The notes beneath the pieces were generated by a model. The model worked only from the letters and a program-made list of their open reading frames with translations, ran no database searches and was not told where the DNA came from. From NCBI RefSeq assembly GCF_025118155.1, contig NW_026251391.1, positions 61,001-125,000 of the forward strand: DNA of 64,000 nucleotides, given 5' to 3'. Numbering within the stretch: position 1 is the first letter of the stretch; the number at the start of each line of letters is the position of its first letter. Source of the stretch: Cokeromyces recurvatus (taxonomy: Eukaryota > Mucoromycota > Mucoromycetes > Mucorales > Mucoraceae). A program made the translations under genes and the position numbers. Positions 35,601 to 46,426 of the stretch are shown piece after piece.

Positions 35601-36047
35601 CCACGTTTAATGGAACCTGTCTATTATGTTGAAATACAGGCTCCTGCTGATTGTGTATCTGCTGTCTATACTGTTTTGCAACGCCGTAGAGGCCATGTCA
35701 CCCAAGATATCCCTAAGCCCGGCTCACCCTTATATACCGTAAAGGCCTACATCCCTGTTATTGATTCCTGTGGCTTTGAGACCGATCTAAGAACTCATAC
35801 AGAAGGTCAAGCATTTTGCCAACAAATCTTTGACCATTGGCAGATTGTACCAGGTGATCCACTTGATACTTCTATTGTATTGCGTCCCTTGGAACCAAGT
35901 ACAGCACAACACTTGGCACGTGACTTTATGGTGAAAACTCGTAGACGAAAGGGTCTTTCAGAAGATGTTAGTATAAACAAATATTTCGATGATCCTATGT
36001 TGTTAGCACTAGCACAGACAGATGTATTAGGTGGTATTCATGATTAA
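32621..36047 (+). CDS. SNU114: U5 snRNP GTPase SNU114/EFTUD2
   Basis: Seven exons (32621-32786, 32911-33109, 33190-33458, 33519-33768, 33839-35325, 35390-35508, 35595-36047) join in phase to 980 residues, close to human EFTUD2 (972). The acidic N-terminus ([17 protein letters not shown]) is a family trait. The EF-2-like G domain has GHLHHGKTS (G1), DTPGHTNF (G3, across an intron) and NKVDR (G4), with [12 protein letters not shown] as switch region. EF-2-like domains II-V follow, ending [21 protein letters not shown]. Snu114 is a nuclear GTPase of the U5 snRNP that controls Brr2 and spliceosome activation and release. Its presence with seven introns is consistent with an intron-rich genome. 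No lesion is seen. Confidence 0.96.
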
Positions 36048-36450
36048 AAAAAAAAAAAGAAAAAGAAATGTGTACATGCATTTTTTTTTAAGAGTATATG
36101 TGTGGCATAAGTCTATCTTTTTTTTTTTTTTAAAAAAAAAGAAAAAATAAAATAAAATAAATAAATAGTATATTTTTAATGTATAGTATGAATAAATAAA
36201 TAAAAAAAAAAGGCGTAAATGTATATACGTGTATATATTAATCTATACATGTGTATATATATTTCACAACAAAATGTATCCATATTATTTATGCATGTTG
36301 TTTTCCAAGAACATTTTCTTTAAATCTATATGCAACAAATATGGGTTTAAAATATATGTAAATATATACATGTGTGTGTGTGTGTGTATATATATATACA
36401 CATATACATATATATACACATATACATATACATATAAACATATATACATG

Positions 36451-36481
<31 letters not shown>

Positions 36482-36515
36482 ATTGATATACTACAAATCA
36501 TTATTATTATTATTT
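36048..36515. repeat. TA/CATATA microsatellite between convergent genes
   Basis: About 36235-36485 is dominated by TATACA/TATG/TG repeats. It separates the 3' ends of SNU114 and the bHLH-Zip gene. Translations of it are meaningless. Confidence 0.75.
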
Positions 36516-37322
36516 TTACTTTCTTAATTGTTCATTTTCATTAACAAGTCTTTCCAATTCTGCAAGAATTGCTGTCTGAGTATTCTTTAGATGTTGAATA
36601 TGTTGAACAGCTATAGAAAAAAAATGAAGAGAGATAGATCAAAAACTAATAGAAGAAGAAGAAGAGAAAAGAGTGGGAAGGAAGGAAAGGATATAGAAGT
36701 TAAAAAGTTACTTACTTTTATGAAGAAGGGTTACTTTACTCATCTTTTTATTTAGACAAGTAGGTAATTCGTTCCTCAGTTCTTCAAAGCCGTCCTTGAT
36801 TTGTGCACGTCGTTTCTGTTCTGATTGAATATGAATTTGTCGTTTGAGTTCAGAGATAGTAGAGGAAGGTGATGATGGCTGCTTTTTAAAAGAAGAAGAA
36901 GAAGGAGGAGGAGGAGGAGAAGAAGAAGAGGACGACATATCAGCTGCTACTGCTGTTTGTTGTTGTTGTTGAGTTGAATCTTCTTTGATCTCTTGAAATA
37001 GATCAAACATAGTGTCGTTGTTCTCCTTTTCAAAAGAAGAAGTGGGTAAAAGTCGAGAATCCTCTTTTAGTCTCTCTTCATAATAAAATGATAAGGGCTG
37101 ATAAAACGCGCTATTTGCTACTATATCAGGATTATTGTCATATACTTCTTCTTCTTCTTCTTCTTCTTCTTGCTGTTCTGATAGTTTATTTAATGTCATA
37201 GGTAAATAGTAATAGTTAAATGAAGGTGGTTGATCTACTAGAAAATTATTTTCTTGTTCGGACATAACATAATCCATTAAATGATTGCTATTATAGCCTA
37301 AATAACAATTGGATCCATTCAT
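36516..37322 (-). CDS. bHLH-leucine zipper transcription factor
   Basis: Two exons (37322-36716 and 36610-36516) join in phase to 233 residues, starting at MNGSNCYLGYN. The N-terminal 145 residues are acidic and Gln/Ser-rich with a run of eight Glu. The basic region HIQSEQKRRAQIKDGFEELR has the His-Glu-Arg contacts of class B (CACGTG) bHLH proteins and resembles the Mlx/Mondo group. Helix 2 (KMSKVTLLHKTVQHIQHLK) crosses the intron and runs into a zipper (ILAELERLVNENEQLR). The protein ends only a few residues later, so it has no C-terminal regulatory domain. It should act as a nuclear dimer; the partner and targets are unknown. It could pair with the bHLH protein at 3.6 kb, but this is only a guess. 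Confidence 0.85.
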
Positions 37323-37415
37323 TGAACTCGTATGCTTATAAAGGAATGTAATTAATGATAGTATAAAGAATATGTAAACTAATAAGAATAATAATAATAA
37401 AAAAAAAGAAGAAAA

Positions 37416-37446
<31 letters not shown>

Positions 37447-37596
37447 GGGCAGTTGTATGATGACGCTATACATAGTGGCAATAGCATTGTTATTAATGCC
37501 AAATTTGTATATATATAAAATGCAACTTTCTGCATTTTTATTTATATAATACATACATACATGTATATATGCATATAAGTATATTTATTTATTTAT
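37323..37596. other. Promoter of the bHLH-Zip gene with ATT repeat
   Basis: A (AAT)n repeat at about 37411-37444 and short A runs. No gene is seen. Confidence 0.4.
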
Positions 37597-39821
37597 TTAT
37601 TTCTTTGAACCTCTCTTTGAGAATATGATAACTCCAGTGATTACAAGTCCTAAAAATCCAATAGCAACCGGCAGCAAAAAATTGCTAGTGGAACTTGATT
37701 TAGTAGAATTATTTTCTTCCTTTTTTTCTTCTACAATAGGTACTTCTTTTTCTATCATTACTTCCTCTTTTTCTATCGTTACTTCCTCTTCCTCATTCAC
37801 TTCTTTTTGTATATCTTGTACAATTAATTTGACTCGTGTTTGTCCCATCTTTTGAGCTAACCGAACTGCATCGATAACATCAGCATCACAGGATATTAAT
37901 ACTTGGTCTTCTTCATCATCTATATATGAAATCACCAACCATTCCTCATCACCGACATCGTCACCATGATCTGCTGTCATTTTGGACCTCACTGCTTCTA
38001 ATAACTCAGTAAACACAGGTCGACAGACAACACGATGGATATTATTCAAGAATGTGAATTTAAATGTAAATGTGTCTTCTTGTTGAGAGGTATTTGTAGT
38101 GGTTGTACTTGCAGTACTTTGCTTGTTATTCACCATACTGGCAGATTCATTGGGTGTAATATCTGAATAATAGCTTTGAAAAGATGTCGAAGGTTGTGGG
38201 GATATATATTGAGCAGATGTTTCAGAGAGTTGAGAATTGGTTTCTTCGAGGGCATCCCAGAAACGACCCCACATAGGACCATTTTGTTGCCCTCCACTTA
38301 CCTAAATCAAAAAAAAAAAAAAAATTGAATAAGCATATAGTGTAATCAGCTTTTCTTTTCATTTTTTTTTTTACCTGTTCCAGGGTAACATAAGTTAGTT
38401 TTAATACATCTACTACACCAATGACAATACCATTATCTAACACTGGCAAATTTAAATAATGTCCCTCTAACAAAGAAGATTAGTTCATTAATACATATTG
38501 CTTTTTTTTTTTTTTTTTTTAATTCATTCTGTAAATACCATTCATTAACTTAAGTGCATCAATTACTGTTGTTTCAGGTGATGCGGTATCTGGATTTGGT
38601 GTCATTACACGTACTACTGTACAATTTTCAGGATTTAAACCAGCAGCAATTACACGCAGTACAATATCCTTTCTGTATTTTTTTTTTTTAAAAAAAGAAG
38701 TCAACATACAGTATTATTACATGAAATCGTTATATAATTTACGATGTGAAAATACCGGCCAGATGATGGTGCTTTGTTACTAGAACAGCAGTTGTACGTA
38801 ACTCCTTCATCATAATGGCAATATCCTTAACATTAGTACGATATTTAACTTCAGCTTGAGGAGGCCCAGTCAGGACAGAACGTAAATTTGGACAAGTAGT
38901 TCGTAATGATTCTACATATTGGTTAAGTTCAACAGTATTTTGTGTTAAAGCGCGTTCAATTTTGCCTAGCGCACCGTATAAACATTTTGTAATATCTAAT
39001 AAGCCAAATATATCGCCCTCTTCATTACATACAGGCTAAAAGAAAAGGAAAAGTTAAAATTTTGCTTAATAAACAAGTACATATTTATATGCATATATGT
39101 ATTTATTTACTAAGTGCCGAAATCCCTTAGCAACCATAAGATTAAGTGCTTCAGTTGCAGAAGTATCTGATGTAACACATAATGGATCCTTTGTCATAAT
39201 ATCCACAACAGGTGTTGTCCTTTTTTTTTTCCACCGAAATTAGTTTATTTTTGCCTAAACAAAATATGGCTATACTTACTTCGCATCTAAACCTTCTGCA
39301 ACCAATCTATACGCAATATCTTTAGCCTACACATGCAAAAAAAAAAGTTAATATACAAAGAAGATAAATATTAAAATATTATCTTATTTATTTATTTTTT
39401 TTACTTAACTGTAAAAATACCTGATAAATGATCATTGTCATTCACAACTAGAACACAATCACAGCGTTTAGCCGCCATGAGTTGAGCAGATTCGAGTACT
39501 AACATATTTTCTTTTACAGTCAGGGCCTGGCCTGGTTTAAGTGCAGATACAGTGCCAGGTACTCGTCGGCCAACCATCTGCGATCGTGATGCATGACTAC
39601 TCTTTGTCTTTTTTAAAAAGTCCTGTTCGAGTTTTTTACGAATGGCCTAGTATATATATATATAAAAAAAATTAGTATACCCAGCATAATCATCGCTTAT
39701 ATATATACTGTATAAGCTTTACTTCATCGCGTTTTATCTGTCTTTGACGTCCTGTTGAATCATTATTTTCAATACTTTCAATAGCACGAACTCGTCCAGA
39801 TCTTTTTGTTGTAGTCGACAT
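37597..39821 (-). CDS. Four-CBS plus PB1 domain membrane-anchored protein (Mug70-like)
   Basis: Eight exons (39821-39723, 39646-39410, 39326-39280, 39219-39111, 39035-38743, 38672-38539, 38466-38375, 38301-37597) join in phase to 571 residues. Two pairs of CBS motifs are seen (VSALKPGQALTVKENMLVLE, DIMTKDPLCVTSDTSATEAL, then KDIAIMMKELRTTAVLV and VVRVMTPNPDTASPETTVID). A PB1 domain follows (TFTFKFTFLNNIHRVVCRP, WLVISYIDDEEDQVLISCDAD). The C-terminus, after an acidic EEE/KEE stretch, ends in one membrane helix (LLPVAIGFLGLVITGVIIF) and SKRGSKK, a tail anchor. CBS pairs usually sense adenine nucleotides and PB1 mediates protein pairing. Fission yeast Mug70 and many filamentous fungi have this layout; its job is not known. 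Confidence 0.9.
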
Positions 39822-39874
39822 TGTTATAGTAATAATAAAAGGAAAAAGGAAAGTTGTGTACGCATATTGTTACT

Positions 39875-39915
<41 letters not shown>

Positions 39916-40328
39916 ACATCTTTCATAGCGGACATTAAAATAAATAAGGCATAAAAATGAATCATAATCCATGTGGAATAAACACATAACATTATTTACC
40001 GTAATAATATCGTATTACGTTATTTTTATCACCCTTGTAGGAGTTTTTTTTTTTGGACTTATTAATACTCATTTAAAGATTTCATTACTATCACTAACAC
40101 AAATATATACGGGTAGTAGTATCTATTAAAAAATAAAAAATTAACGAGTACATAATTCATTGTCCCACCCCCACACACACCTTTTAGTCATTAATAAAAA
40201 AAAAAAATAGCCCTATATACACACCTTGCTAATACACAGCATGTGCCGTCTTACACAGTAAAGCTGGGAAATATTGGTTAATTAAGGAATTTGAATGGTG
40301 ATTATAAAAAAAATAATTTGGGGCATAC
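39822..40328. other. Intergenic between CBS-PB1 gene and the 40-kb element
   Basis: A run of about 34 T at 39879-39912 lies about 60-90 bp upstream of the CBS-PB1 start. The remainder is AT-rich with no gene. Confidence 0.5.
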
Positions 40329-40335
40329 TAAAAAA

Positions 40336-40364
40336 ATGATTGGTGGAAAACCAAAAAATGATTG
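40336..40364 (+). repeat. Left terminal inverted repeat
   Basis: Begins ATGATTGGTGGAAAAC and ends TGATTG. Pairs with the reverse complement of 42414-42442 with three mismatches (positions 17, 18 and 24). Confidence 0.8.
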
Positions 40365-40422
40365 ATCATTTTTAAAAAGTTGTTTTGAGCGTTTCTGATA
40401 ACTAAAATGAAGCTAAAAGTGG

Positions 40423-40665
40423 CTACGAAATCCATATAAGATCACTAACACGTACATTGTTGCAAGCATCAGCGATTCTTTCGGATAAATTTTCTTCAAC
40501 CATAAGATTCTCGTGCTTTATCTTCCTTCTTACAAGAGCCCAGAAATTCTCAATTGCATTCAATTCACTAGTAAATATATGGAGGTAAATACATGAATCT
40601 ATAGCCTCTTCTCAACACACGGTTTCTATCAAAGTTTAGGTCCGAATCCTTCATTTCATGAACCA
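40423..40665 (-). pseudogene. Tc1/mariner transposase C-terminal fragment
   Basis: Reading the minus strand, MKDSDLNFDRNRVLRRGYRF leads into MYLPPY, then after a one-base frame change into SELNAIENFWALVRRKIKHE, NLMVEENLSERIADACNNV and a stop at 40423. The block PPY-S-x-ELNxIENFW holds the third catalytic acid (Glu) of DDE/D transposases of the Tc1/mariner type. Upstream, the first two catalytic blocks are missing or unreadable. The stop lies close to the left inverted repeat, as in intact elements. This is a remnant that could at most have been mobilised in trans. Confidence 0.72.
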
Positions 40666-40892
40666 TTCATACTTTGTTTGCATATTGAGTATTCATACTT
40701 GATATCGCACAAATGTAGACTTATGTTGACTTCGAAGCAACAGAATCAAAGAGACACTTTAATCTCTTCAAAACAAGACGGAACAGTCTACTAAAGTTAA
40801 AGACAGTAGGTGTCATATATATCTATATATGATTCAGTAGCTTTAAAAATTCCAATGAACACAAAATAAATATCCTATTCAAATTTTTTTAG

Positions 40893-41216
40893 AACCATAT
40901 GTTGATGACAATTCAGATGACGACTTTCAGCCTGTTACAAAGTATAGAAAAAGAAAAAAGTAAGTCATATAGGCAAACTTGACGCTGTAAAGCAGCTGGT
41001 TTAATGCATTACATTCATAATAGATAGAGAAAGTAGTCCGCATAAAGAGGCTCAAAAGCGAGTTAAGGGAAAAGAAAAAGTAAGTGATATGCCGCCTTCT
41101 CTCCATATTCTGGACTATGCCTTTCCAAACTTGGGCGAATCTAGCAACTTTAATGGGTCTCAAATATTTATTTCCTCTGCTGCTGTATCTGGTTCTTCTT
41201 TCTTGGACAAAAATGA

Positions 41217-41252
<36 letters not shown>

Positions 41253-42347
41253 AAAACAGGTCACTACATATACAAAGATGACAAGGACAAAGTTTGCAAG
41301 ACCTTTTAAAATTCTTAGAAAAAAATCCATGCTTGCTTCTGTCCAATCGTCGGAAGAAAACTTATCAAAAATCAAATCATTTTCTGTCGATTTAGAAGAA
41401 TACGAAGAGTATGTCAAGGCAAGAGCTTTGGCGGAAAAAGTACTTGGTCCGTATTACGGGAGTGAAACTCAACAGACAAAGCAAAATTATTTTCACAATC
41501 ATTATTTCAAAAACAAAGCTGATTTGTACTTTGGAAATTTATTCGTTGTAAGAATTTGAGGTTATTTCTCCCAACCTGAAAGAAACCCCGATGAATCTAC
41601 TAGTCTTAGTATTTACGCTGGTTACTTGAAGCTTATGTTACAGCAAAAACATATATCAGTACGTTTAAGTCATAGTGACAAAACTAAACTACTTCGGATT
41701 GTAACGGAAATGTCTAGGGGCGAACAAGAGAGTTTGAAACAACAAGCAAGTAAATTGTTAGAACAATTGCAAATTTTACCGTTCCGAAAGATTAAGTTTT
41801 CTTCAAAGTTGTTCTATGACCAAGATGACCTGGCTTTGGTGAAAAAGCTTAAGCAAAAATTTGGGCACAACGCCATTTTAATTATGGGTAATTGGTCTGC
41901 CCCGAATGTAAAATTTCAAGAATCAACAAGAAATAAGGGACTCATAAACATGCTAAAAAAGAATGACTTCAAGGTTTATCTTGTCGATGAATTTCGTACC
42001 TCAAGTTTCTGTCCCAATTGTGAAAACAGACTAGAGAAGTTTAAGCTCATTGATAATCCAAGACCATTTCAGCGCGAAAAAATGCCTACTGTATTCTGCC
42101 ATGGTTTACTTTGGTATGCAATACAAAGTTGAAAACTGTTAGTTAATTGATTAACTAATAATAACATAACAAGTTTGTTTGTAGTTGCGAACATATACAT
42201 TGCTTAAATGAACACGAAGATAAAAGAAGAATATGGAATCGAGATCTGGCGGCAACACTAAACTTTAAAGAGATATGGACAAGCCTTAGACATAATGGCA
42301 AGAGACATCTTTCGCTTTCACGTCCAAAACAACAACAACAATTATGA
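40893..42347 (+). pseudogene. Fanzor/TnpB-like RuvC nuclease gene, one in-frame stop
   Basis: Exons are 40893-40959, 41028-42113 and 42185-42347; phases agree. The start codon was not found; a 5' exon may be lost. Exon 1 encodes an acidic piece (YVDDNSDDDFQPV). Exon 2 opens with a basic stretch including a run of about 10 Lys, continues EEYVKARALAEKVLGPYYGS and GNLFVVRI, meets a TGA at 41557-41559, then continues in the same frame: ERNPDESTSLSIYAGYLKLM, ILIMGNWSAPNVKF and VDEFRTSSFCPNCE. The intron splits the zinc ribbon; exon 3 supplies CCEHIHC and NRDLAATLNF, whose Asp fits RuvC-III. The DEFRTS Glu fits the alternative RuvC-II glutamate described for Fanzors. Fanzors are RNA-guided DNA nucleases carried by eukaryotic transposons. 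With the stop, this copy should be truncated unless bypassed. Confidence 0.8.
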
Positions 42348-42413
42348 TTATCCGCTTTCGCTATTTCATGCAGGTAAATATTGCTCTGAGCTTACTTGAA
42401 AATATTGGTGAGC

Positions 42414-42442
42414 CAATCGTTTTTCAGTTTTCCACCAATCAT
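42414..42442 (-). repeat. Right terminal inverted repeat
   Basis: On the plus strand it begins CAATCG and ends TTTTCCACCAATCAT. It is the inverted partner of 40336-40364. The EFG1 start lies only about 140 bp further on. Confidence 0.8.
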
Positions 42443-42582
42443 GCAGCCTAATTAGAATAAACACAACTAATTTAAGCCACATAAAGTGTGACAGTTTTTC
42501 ATGTCTACAAACCAGCAAGTTTCCCTTAATTTATTTTTTTCCTCTTTTTTTTTTTGTATATAAACAATTTAACATTTTCAAA

Positions 42583-43461
42583 ATGAGCCCAAAGGCACCC
42601 TCCAAATTCACAAAGAACACAAAAGTAGCAGCAGCAACAGATGGTCCTTTAAGTGCAGGAAAAATTAAAAAAAAGATCCGAGATACACAACGAGCATTAA
42701 GAGTAGGCTGTAGCTCCCTCAAAAAAAAAAAAAAAAAAAAAGAAAAGAGAGGATGTTGAATTCCCTCTTTCTCTTTATTTCTTTTTTCTTTTCAATTCCT
42801 CACATTTATGTTATTATAGCGTCCTAATATAGAGGCACAAGTTGTTATTGAATTAAAAAGACGATTACGTGCACTTCAATTTGATTTGGGTGAACGTATT
42901 GTTGATGAATATGAACGCAAACATGCCACAAAATATCACAAAATAAAGCATTTCGGTAAAATGCCAACAAATATTATTATTACGTTAAGATTATATTCTT
43001 ACTATTTATATATTTATATACACATGTATTTTTTTTTAAAAAAAAAAGAACGTAAAAAGACACAAAGAAAGATTACACAGACACGTAAAGCACTCGAGAC
43101 AGAAACAGATGCAGAAAAGAAACAAAAACTTCAACAAACATTAGAGGAATGGCAAATAAAACTACTCTATGTACAAAAATACCCAAAGACGATGCCATAT
43201 GTATCACTTTATCCTAAAGAAAATACAGATGATGTTAAAGCCGTGGAACGTAAACAAAAATTATTGGAAGATATTAGGGATGCCTTAAAAAGTGGAGATG
43301 AGGATTTGAATATGATGTCAAAAAAATATCGTAATGAATATAAAGATGAATTGATTAAAAAGGGTAAAATTGAACCCGTTGATTCCGTAGATGTTGAAGA
43401 GCTTCAAACAGAGAATACTGACAATGCGAAGAATGAAGATGGGGATGAATTTTTTGAATAA
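42583..43461 (+). CDS. EFG1: rRNA-processing protein EFG1
   Basis: Three exons (42583-42702, 42820-42955, 43049-43461) join in phase to 222 residues. The core is helical and charged: KIKKKIRDTQRALR, VVIELKRRLRALQFDLGER, then YERKHATKYHKIKHFERKKT and QRKITQTRKALETE, with LLYVQKYPKTMPYVSLYPKE, a block I know from the Efg1 family. The C-terminus is acidic (ENTDNAKNEDGDEFFE). Efg1 is a nucleolar protein of the small-subunit processome, needed for 18S rRNA maturation. The last acceptor sits at the end of a poly(A) run (43048) and is fixed by phase. Its promoter abuts the right end of the Fanzor element, so insertion may have altered its upstream region. Confidence 0.88.
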
Positions 43462-43562
43462 ATATTTTTTTTTTTATTTGAGGAATATAATAGTCAATAT
43501 TATATCTGCAAATAACTATATATAAATACTCATAATACTAATAATAATAAAAAGTGACATTA

Positions 43563-44215
43563 TTAATCCATTAAGTTTGTTATCTCTTGTTGCTCAGAGG
43601 AGGAGGTATCTTGATAAGGTGGTGGTCTGTGATGTTGTAGTATTGTTGTATGCATATCAATTAAGGTTGCTTCTTCTACTGATGTATTCCCCATAGCTAA
43701 TAAGACTGTATCTCGTTCAGTTCCATAAGCTGGTGGTGGGGACAGGGTTCCTTGTGAAGGAGCTAATCCCCATTTCTTCACATTGGCCTCTACAAAAACA
43801 AAACCTGCTTGTCCCAAATTAACATGTATTTGACATGGTCCATTAGCACCAATTGTAGGAAATAAATTCCATCTAATACCAGCATAAGCTTCCTCTAATT
43901 TTCTACCGTTTCGAGTAAAAAAAATAGTGCCTGTTCGATGTCGATAGCCTACACCAATCACATCACCATGCTTAAAGGGTAATCCATAAGGCTTGTGATT
44001 AAAAGGCGAACTAAAGAATTTATAACCCGTATCAGAAAAGTAACCAATTGAATAACGATTCCATCCTGGCAGTCTCCAACTTGGATAAGGTTTAGTAGCC
44101 ACACCCACTGAAACCAATGTTGATTCTGGTTTATCAAACATTTTTGCCTACATATATAAATATACAATTAGATAAACTTATTCGAAGCAAATAATAAATT
44201 CAATATACATATATG

Positions 44216-44249
<34 letters not shown>

Positions 44250-44780
44250 CGTATATATATATATGTATGTATATGTTTATGTTTATTTACCTCCCAGTAA
44301 TATACTTCTTGATTCCTGGGTAAAGGTAAATTTGTCTGTACACAGTTTTCTCCTTCCATAAATTGTATTTCAGTTCTTCCAGCTACAAAACAATTTGCAT
44401 CCATATCCCATTCAAATTCAAAAGCAGAGACGCCTTTCTCTTGTATAGAAACGAACTGAGGAGGTGTGATGTCTGTAGGGATACTATTTGGAGGATGATG
44501 CTCTTGCCAAGCTATTGACAAATTTATTATTATTATTATTATTATTGCTTGATAGAGAATAAATAAATAAAAATATACTTTTAGCGCTTTCATAACTAAG
44601 TCGAGCATCTTCTGAGAGATTGGCAAGGTCTTCTTCTGTATCACTTGGAATATCCTCTAAACTACCATTAAATGACAAAGGTAATTCGATAGGTGTCTTT
44701 GTAAAAAATAAAAGAATTATAACAATAACAAAGAATACAATGATGCCTGTTGCAAATATCCAAGTATATGATGATTGCAT
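43563..44780 (-). CDS. SSH4/EAR1-type SPRY membrane adaptor
   Basis: Three exons (44780-44579, 44511-44291, 44147-43563) join in phase to 335 residues. An N-terminal helix (WIFATGIIVFFVIVIILLFF, about 7-27) anchors the protein. The SPRY/B30.2 domain runs about 95-245 (GVSAFEFEWDMDANCFVAGR, SVGVATKPYPSWRLPGWNRY, GDVIGVGYRHRTGTIFFTRN, LFPTIGANG). Two PY motifs follow, SPPPAYG and RPPPYQD, which bind WW domains of Rsp5/Nedd4 ubiquitin ligases. Ssh4 and Ear1 in yeast use this layout to bring Rsp5 to cargo at endosomes and vacuole for multivesicular-body sorting. Its stop is 100 bp from that of EFG1 (convergent pair). A (CA)n-rich intron 2 is present. Confidence 0.92.
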
Positions 44781-45616
44781 TCCTAAAGTTAATTAAATGA
44801 AAAAAAAAAAAAAAAGAAAAAGAAAAATTATATAATAACGTCAGAAGTTATTAATTCCGACGAATACCAAAAATGATAAAACATATACTCTTTTAGGAAA
44901 AAAAGAAGAATTTTATTTTAGCCATAATGCAGAAAAGTACGTTTATTTTCATTAACAATATTGCATATTTATAACCAAACTTGAATCCCCTCCCTCCCCT
45001 TTATATGTATGTATGTGTAAGAAGAAAGGCTTTAGAAATAGTATAGAAGAGAACGAGACAAAGAAAAAAAAATCGATTAGATAATATAACAATCTAGAAT
45101 CTAAAAAAAAAACTCTTTAAGAAAATACACTATTGAATGGTTTAGCAAAATGAGTGAAAGAGTCAGGTTCATTCAAGTAATAATGAAACGACTCTAATTA
45201 TTTTAGAGGAATTAAGCAAACGATGTCTGACTCTAGAATCAAAATTGTATAAATATACATCAAGTTAAAACCTATTTTAATGGACAATTCTTCTCTGTAG
45301 TAAAGCAGATATGTAGAGTGAATAAGCTTCTCAACTATAAATGTTATAAATATGCATACTTACTTACTTTATACTACAGCCACTAATAAAAACGAAAGCT
45401 AGTGTTAATAATGAAATTAGTTTATTTTCTTTGATAAAACAAATGCTCTCTTTACAAATATATCTACTTTGTGTATGTATTCAAACTATATCCTGGCAAA
45501 AGCAAATTAATATGAGTTTAAACTCCTGTGTGTTTGATACCTTATTTATTATCTGTATAGTCACTGTTGCTAATATTAAACTTGGATCAAGATGAATGAC
45601 GTTGGATATTTATACA

Positions 45617-45659
<43 letters not shown>

Positions 45660-46220
45660 TCCATTATAAGGATACACATGCAAATGTACTGTTTCCTTTA
45701 AGACTATTTAACAATAAAATCGTTGTATTCTATATTACTTTGTAGTGGAGTCAACTTTAGTAGGCATGTAAACAGCTATTGTACCACCACAATAATTCTA
45801 AATTTGCATAATGCATATTATGAAACAATGAAAGTAATATAAGATTAAACTTAGTGCGCGAATTACATTATCAGTGAAAATAATACTTTATTTATCGTCC
45901 TAGGCTGCAATAATAAACTGATAGCAACTTTGAAGCACTATTATGTCAGAAGAAAGAAAGCCTTTTATCTTAAGCATGACTTGAATCTGTGCCTTTACGC
46001 CAATTCACAAATAGGATGAAAGACATACAATTTGATGCTCTGTATACTTACAGCTTAAATCTGTAAATGAAAGAAAAGAACAGCCAAAATAATAGTAGGC
46101 ATTCTGACTGATATAAGTCTATCAAATAGGATAAAAAGAAGAATCAAAAGAACTAATAGAGCGTGTTTTATATGTCTTGCTTCATATAAAATAAAATAAA
46201 AAACCTGTTGATTTGTATGT

Positions 46221-46264
<44 letters not shown>

Positions 46265-46426
46265 TTATCTTGTATAAAATGGGAGAGTTTGCCGCTGAAC
46301 TTGAAGTATAAATTCTGTAACATAGAGGCCAAAAAAATTTTTAATCCGGCGTATGTACACTTTTTTTTTTTTTTTTTTTTTTTTTCATTTATCGCTTAAT
46401 AAAGGAACAAGAAAAATAAAGGAGGA
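44781..46426. other. Intergenic with long poly(A) and poly(T) tracts
   Basis: No gene is seen. It contains a run of about 38 A (45620-45657) and runs of about 39 T (46222-46259) and 24 T (46362-46385), the last two directly upstream of NAA50. Confidence 0.55.

Larger units (their letters stand above)
40329..42450. mobile_element. Tc1/mariner-type element carrying a Fanzor (TnpB-like) gene
   Basis: The element is bounded by 29-bp terminal inverted repeats at 40336-40364 and 42414-42442, which match at 26 of 29 positions without gaps. TA dinucleotides lie just outside both (40329-40330 and 42449-42450), as expected for a TA target duplication. Inside are the C-terminal part of a DDE transposase on the minus strand, ending about 60 bp from the left repeat, and a spliced Fanzor-like gene on the plus strand, ending about 70 bp before the right repeat. 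The transposase lacks its N-terminal half and has frame breaks, so the copy cannot move by itself. Fanzor genes are known in eukaryotic transposons, including mariner-type ones. Exact ends depend on alignment with other copies. Confidence 0.75.

Noticed and set aside
36229..36501. Tyr/Ile/Cys-rich frames on both strands
   Set aside because: Translations of TATACA/TG microsatellite.
41160..41417. Minus-strand frame with a Phe run over the Fanzor gene
   Set aside because: Complement of the Lys-encoding A tract; no resemblance.
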